5,968 nt of DNA, taken from assembly GCA_934630995.1 (NCBI GenBank), contig CAKTXU010000129.1, positions 1 to 5,968 of the forward strand, read 5' to 3'. The DNA comes from an uncultured Eubacteriales bacterium. GTDB taxonomy: Bacteria; Bacillota; Clostridia; Oscillospirales; Acutalibacteraceae. This document shows, piece by piece, positions 3,844 through 5,968 of this stretch. The position numbers were made by a program, and so were the translations under genes. The notes beneath the pieces were generated by a model that searched no databases, was not told where the DNA came from, and was given only the letters and a program-made list of their open reading frames with translations. Numbering within the stretch: position 1 is the first letter of the stretch; each line of letters begins with the position of its first letter.

Positions 3844-5968
3844 ATGAAAAAGCAGGTTCAACGGATGTTCGCGTGCGCCGCCGTCGTTGTGCTTATCCTT
3901 TCCGCGACCATCGCTTCCGCTGTTTGGCTGCGAGGCACCGTCGTGGATACGCGGCAAAGGGAAGCCGAAAACATCCTGTTTTATTACAAGGAAAAGATTG
4001 TCCTGCAAATGCAGGGAACCATCAATGAGGCCACCGCCCTGGCCCAGACAGCCCATGCGATGAAGACCATGCGGATAGAGGCGCCGGCATGGTTTGAAAC
4101 GGCGGTCGAACCTCTGCTTCAGCGCAGGGAGGTTCTCATGGTCGGCCTGTTTGAGGGGGATACCTTGACGGGTATTCTGCCCAAGGACAAATTTGGCGGC
4201 TTGGTGGGAAGGGGCCTGCAGGATTTTTCTTATATTTATACCATGGATAAGGTCGTCAAGGAACTTGTGGTGGAAGGCCCGGTTGTATTGGAAAACGACC
4301 CGGAAGAGCAAGAGGTATTTCTGTTTTTGCAGCCGATCATCGAGGAGGACGCTTATCTGGGGCAAGTGGTCGTGGCGTTGGCCCGGGACTATGTGCTGGA
4401 ACAGCTCGGCCTGGAGGATCTGCATGCCCAAGGGTATGATTATGAGCTCTGGCGGGTAGAGCCGCAGAACGGTAATAAGGAGATCGTGGCGGGCTCTCAT
4501 GCGGGCGTCGATTTTTCTCAGGCACAAAAAACGGTTTTCTATCTTCCCACACAGTGGACACTCAGCATCCAGCCCGCGGCAGGCTGGCTGAGCATGGGGC
4601 AGCGGCTGGGTCTGGCTCTGCTGTGCGTCTTGTCCCAAGTACTCCTGCTGATACTTATTGATCTGCTGCGCAGAAATATCCGGCAAAAACGCGCGCTGCG
4701 GGAAGCGGACTGCGTCGACCGGGCCACCGGCCTTTATAATCGGAAAGGGTTTGCAGCGGCGCTGGATGGCTGGCTATATGACGCCGGTTCTACCGTCACG
4801 TTGTTTTACTTCTCCATTGAGGGATACGCCCAAGCCGCTCGGCTGATCGGCCCGGCTGAGGAAGAGAAGTTTCTGAAAAGCATCCCGGCCCGGCTGAGCG
4901 AATACATACGCAGCCGCTATCTCGCCGGCAGGCTGGATGATGGAAGCTATATCGTCGCGCTGCGGGAAAAACTGGATGAGCAGAAGCGGGACGACTTTGC
5001 AAAGGGGCTGTCCCTGCAACTTCTGCTGCAGGTGCGGATTAACGGGGAAAAAAGCTTTTTGATGGCGCGGTATCAATATTTGAGCTGTGAGCCGGGTGAA
5101 AACCGGGCGGAAGAGCAGATTTCCAACGTAATCCACAGGTATTATGACCGTGTTTCGGGGGAGTCCCCCATCCGTATGCTGACGGAGAAATGCCGGCAGC
5201 TCATAGAGGGAAAGAGCGACGTGGTCTTTGACGAGTACACGGATCTTGAAATGATGGAGCTGTCCAAGACCTTTAACCGTTACCGCAAGCAGGTGGAACA
5301 ACTGGCCTATTCCGATCCGGTATTCGCCGCGGGCAATCGGCCGAAGCTCCTCCGTGACACCAATATGCTGATTTCCTATGACAAAAAGAGACGGTTCAGC
5401 CTCTATTGCGTAGATGTCTGCTCGTTCAGCCAGTACAACGAATTGTTCAGCGCCGATATCGGAGACGAGATTCTGCATGAGGTTCTGCGCCGGATTTCGC
5501 GTTTCTTCGGCTCGTATCTGTACCGCATCAACGGAGATGTGTTTTTGGGCGTCTCCCTCTCGGGTGAGGATACAGCAGCCTTTGCCGACCGGCTGCAAAG
5601 CATGTTTATCAAACCGGTCACAGTAGGGACGCTTTCGTTCCCGCTGCGGGTGCGCATCGCGGCCTGTGTATATCCCGAACATGGCGAAACGCCAAGCACC
5701 CTTCTGGACCACATCCAGTCCGCCCTGCGCTTTGCCAAGGAATCCGACCAGCCGATTGCCGTCTATAACGGCCAGCTCGACGAGATGATCCGGACGGAAG
5801 CCGATATTCTGCGTCGGCTGAAGGAGGCCGTTCGGCAGCAGACCTTGGAGGTTTGGTACCAGCCCATCATGCTGCTCAAAGACGGCCGGTACAGCGCGGC
5901 GGTGGCGCTGGTTCGCCTCTGCGACGGGAAGGGTGGATACTTCTCTGCGGGCCAGGTCATTTCGTTGG
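3844..5968 (+). CDS. Membrane sensor with degenerate GGDEF-HAMP-GGDEF-EAL domains, partial
   Basis: This gene runs off the right edge; 708 residues are visible with no stop or frameshift. Span 1 is about 9-29, followed by an extracytoplasmic CHASE- or Cache-like sensor (about 31-250; YELWRVEP at 200-207, PAAGW at 244-248) and span 2 at about 255-272. GGDEF-like domain 1 (about 289-434) keeps the opening D292-RATGLYNRKGF but has S324 and E326 for the metal aspartates and DDGSY (365-369) for GGDEF. Residues 443-487 resemble a HAMP module (SP.. LIEGK.. ELSKTFNRY). GGDEF-like domain 2 (about 487-650) has NGDVF (563-567) yet keeps D524, N532 and D541, so it might still bind GTP. The EAL-like domain starts near 651: YQPI (672-675) is kept, but EAL has become V687-A-L, losing the metal-binding glutamate; the rest is outside the window. 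It is probably a catalytically dead receptor or partner of the adjacent cyclase. Software may label it a bifunctional cyclase/phosphodiesterase, which these residues do not support. Confidence 0.88.
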   Translation, partial: MKKQVQRMFACAAVVVLILSATIASAVWLRGTVVDTRQREAENILFYYKEKIVLQMQGTINEATALAQTAHAMKTMRIEAPAWFETAVEPLLQRREVLMVGLFEGDTLTGILPKDKFGGLVGRGLQDFSYIYTMDKVVKELVVEGPVVLENDPEEQEVFLFLQPIIEEDAYLGQVVVALARDYVLEQLGLEDLHAQGYDYELWRVEPQNGNKEIVAGSHAGVDFSQAQKTVFYLPTQWTLSIQPAAGWLSMGQRLGLALLCVLSQVLLLILIDLLRRNIRQKRALREADCVDRATGLYNRKGFAAALDGWLYDAGSTVTLFYFSIEGYAQAARLIGPAEEEKFLKSIPARLSEYIRSRYLAGRLDDGSYIVALREKLDEQKRDDFAKGLSLQLLLQVRINGEKSFLMARYQYLSCEPGENRAEEQISNVIHRYYDRVSGESPIRMLTEKCRQLIEGKSDVVFDEYTDLEMMELSKTFNRYRKQVEQLAYSDPVFAAGNRPKLLRDTNMLISYDKKRRFSLYCVDVCSFSQYNELFSADIGDEILHEVLRRISRFFGSYLYRINGDVFLGVSLSGEDTAAFADRLQSMFIKPVTVGTLSFPLRVRIAACVYPEHGETPSTLLDHIQSALRFAKESDQPIAVYNGQLDEMIRTEADILRRLKEAVRQQTLEVWYQPIMLLKDGRYSAAVALVRLCDGKGGYFSAGQVISL

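Noticed and set aside
3598..4686. Minus-strand ORF of 362 codons spanning the join of genes 2 and 3
   Set aside because: It runs antisense across the end of one well-supported gene and the start of another, has no recognisable domain, and is the kind of shadow frame GC-rich coding DNA produces.
4774..5712. Minus-strand ORF of 312 codons
   Set aside because: It lies wholly antisense to the degenerate GGDEF region of gene 3, whose sense frame shows clear family motifs; no domain is seen in the antisense product.

Overview
The window is 5,968 bases of moderately GC-rich DNA. Everything I can call as a convincing gene lies on the + strand, in one tightly packed run that starts near position 570 and leaves the right edge. 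The gene content is a GntR-type regulator with two DNA-binding domains plus two membrane-anchored GGDEF/EAL proteins with extracytoplasmic sensors. Together with the Shine-Dalgarno style and the codon use, this suggests a Gram-positive anaerobe of the Clostridia, possibly an Oscillospiraceae-like gut bacterium. That taxonomic call is inference from gene style; no marker gene is present.

Layout. Positions 1-98 hold no gene I can name. At 99-136 there is a rho-independent terminator on the + strand, presumably closing a gene off the left edge. Positions 140-780 form a long, visibly more AT-rich intergenic stretch. It holds several inverted repeats, a weak small minus-strand ORF (83-265), and a very good extended -10 promoter (570-575) with an inverted repeat over its -35 region. 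The promoter is about 200 bases ahead of the first gene, which implies a long leader. Three genes follow: (1) 781-2250, a single-chain protein with two GntR winged-helix domains; (2) 2286-3836, a two-membrane-span Cache-like sensor diguanylate cyclase with an intact GGDEF active site but no product-inhibition I-site; (3) 3844 to beyond the right edge, a two-membrane-span sensor carrying a GGDEF-like, a HAMP-like, a second GGDEF-like and an EAL-like domain. All three enzyme-type domains of gene 3 have lost signature residues (DDGSY and NGDVF for GGDEF, VAL for EAL).

How the parts may work together (inference). The gaps are 35 and 7 bases with no terminator between, so the three genes are probably one operon. 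Gene 2 looks able to make cyclic di-GMP in response to an external signal. Gene 3 looks like a catalytically dead membrane receptor that could bind GTP or cyclic di-GMP, or act as a partner of gene 2. Gene 1 probably controls the operon, binding as a built-in pseudo-dimer to sites around the promoter or leader. No transposase, CRISPR array, tRNA or rRNA is seen.
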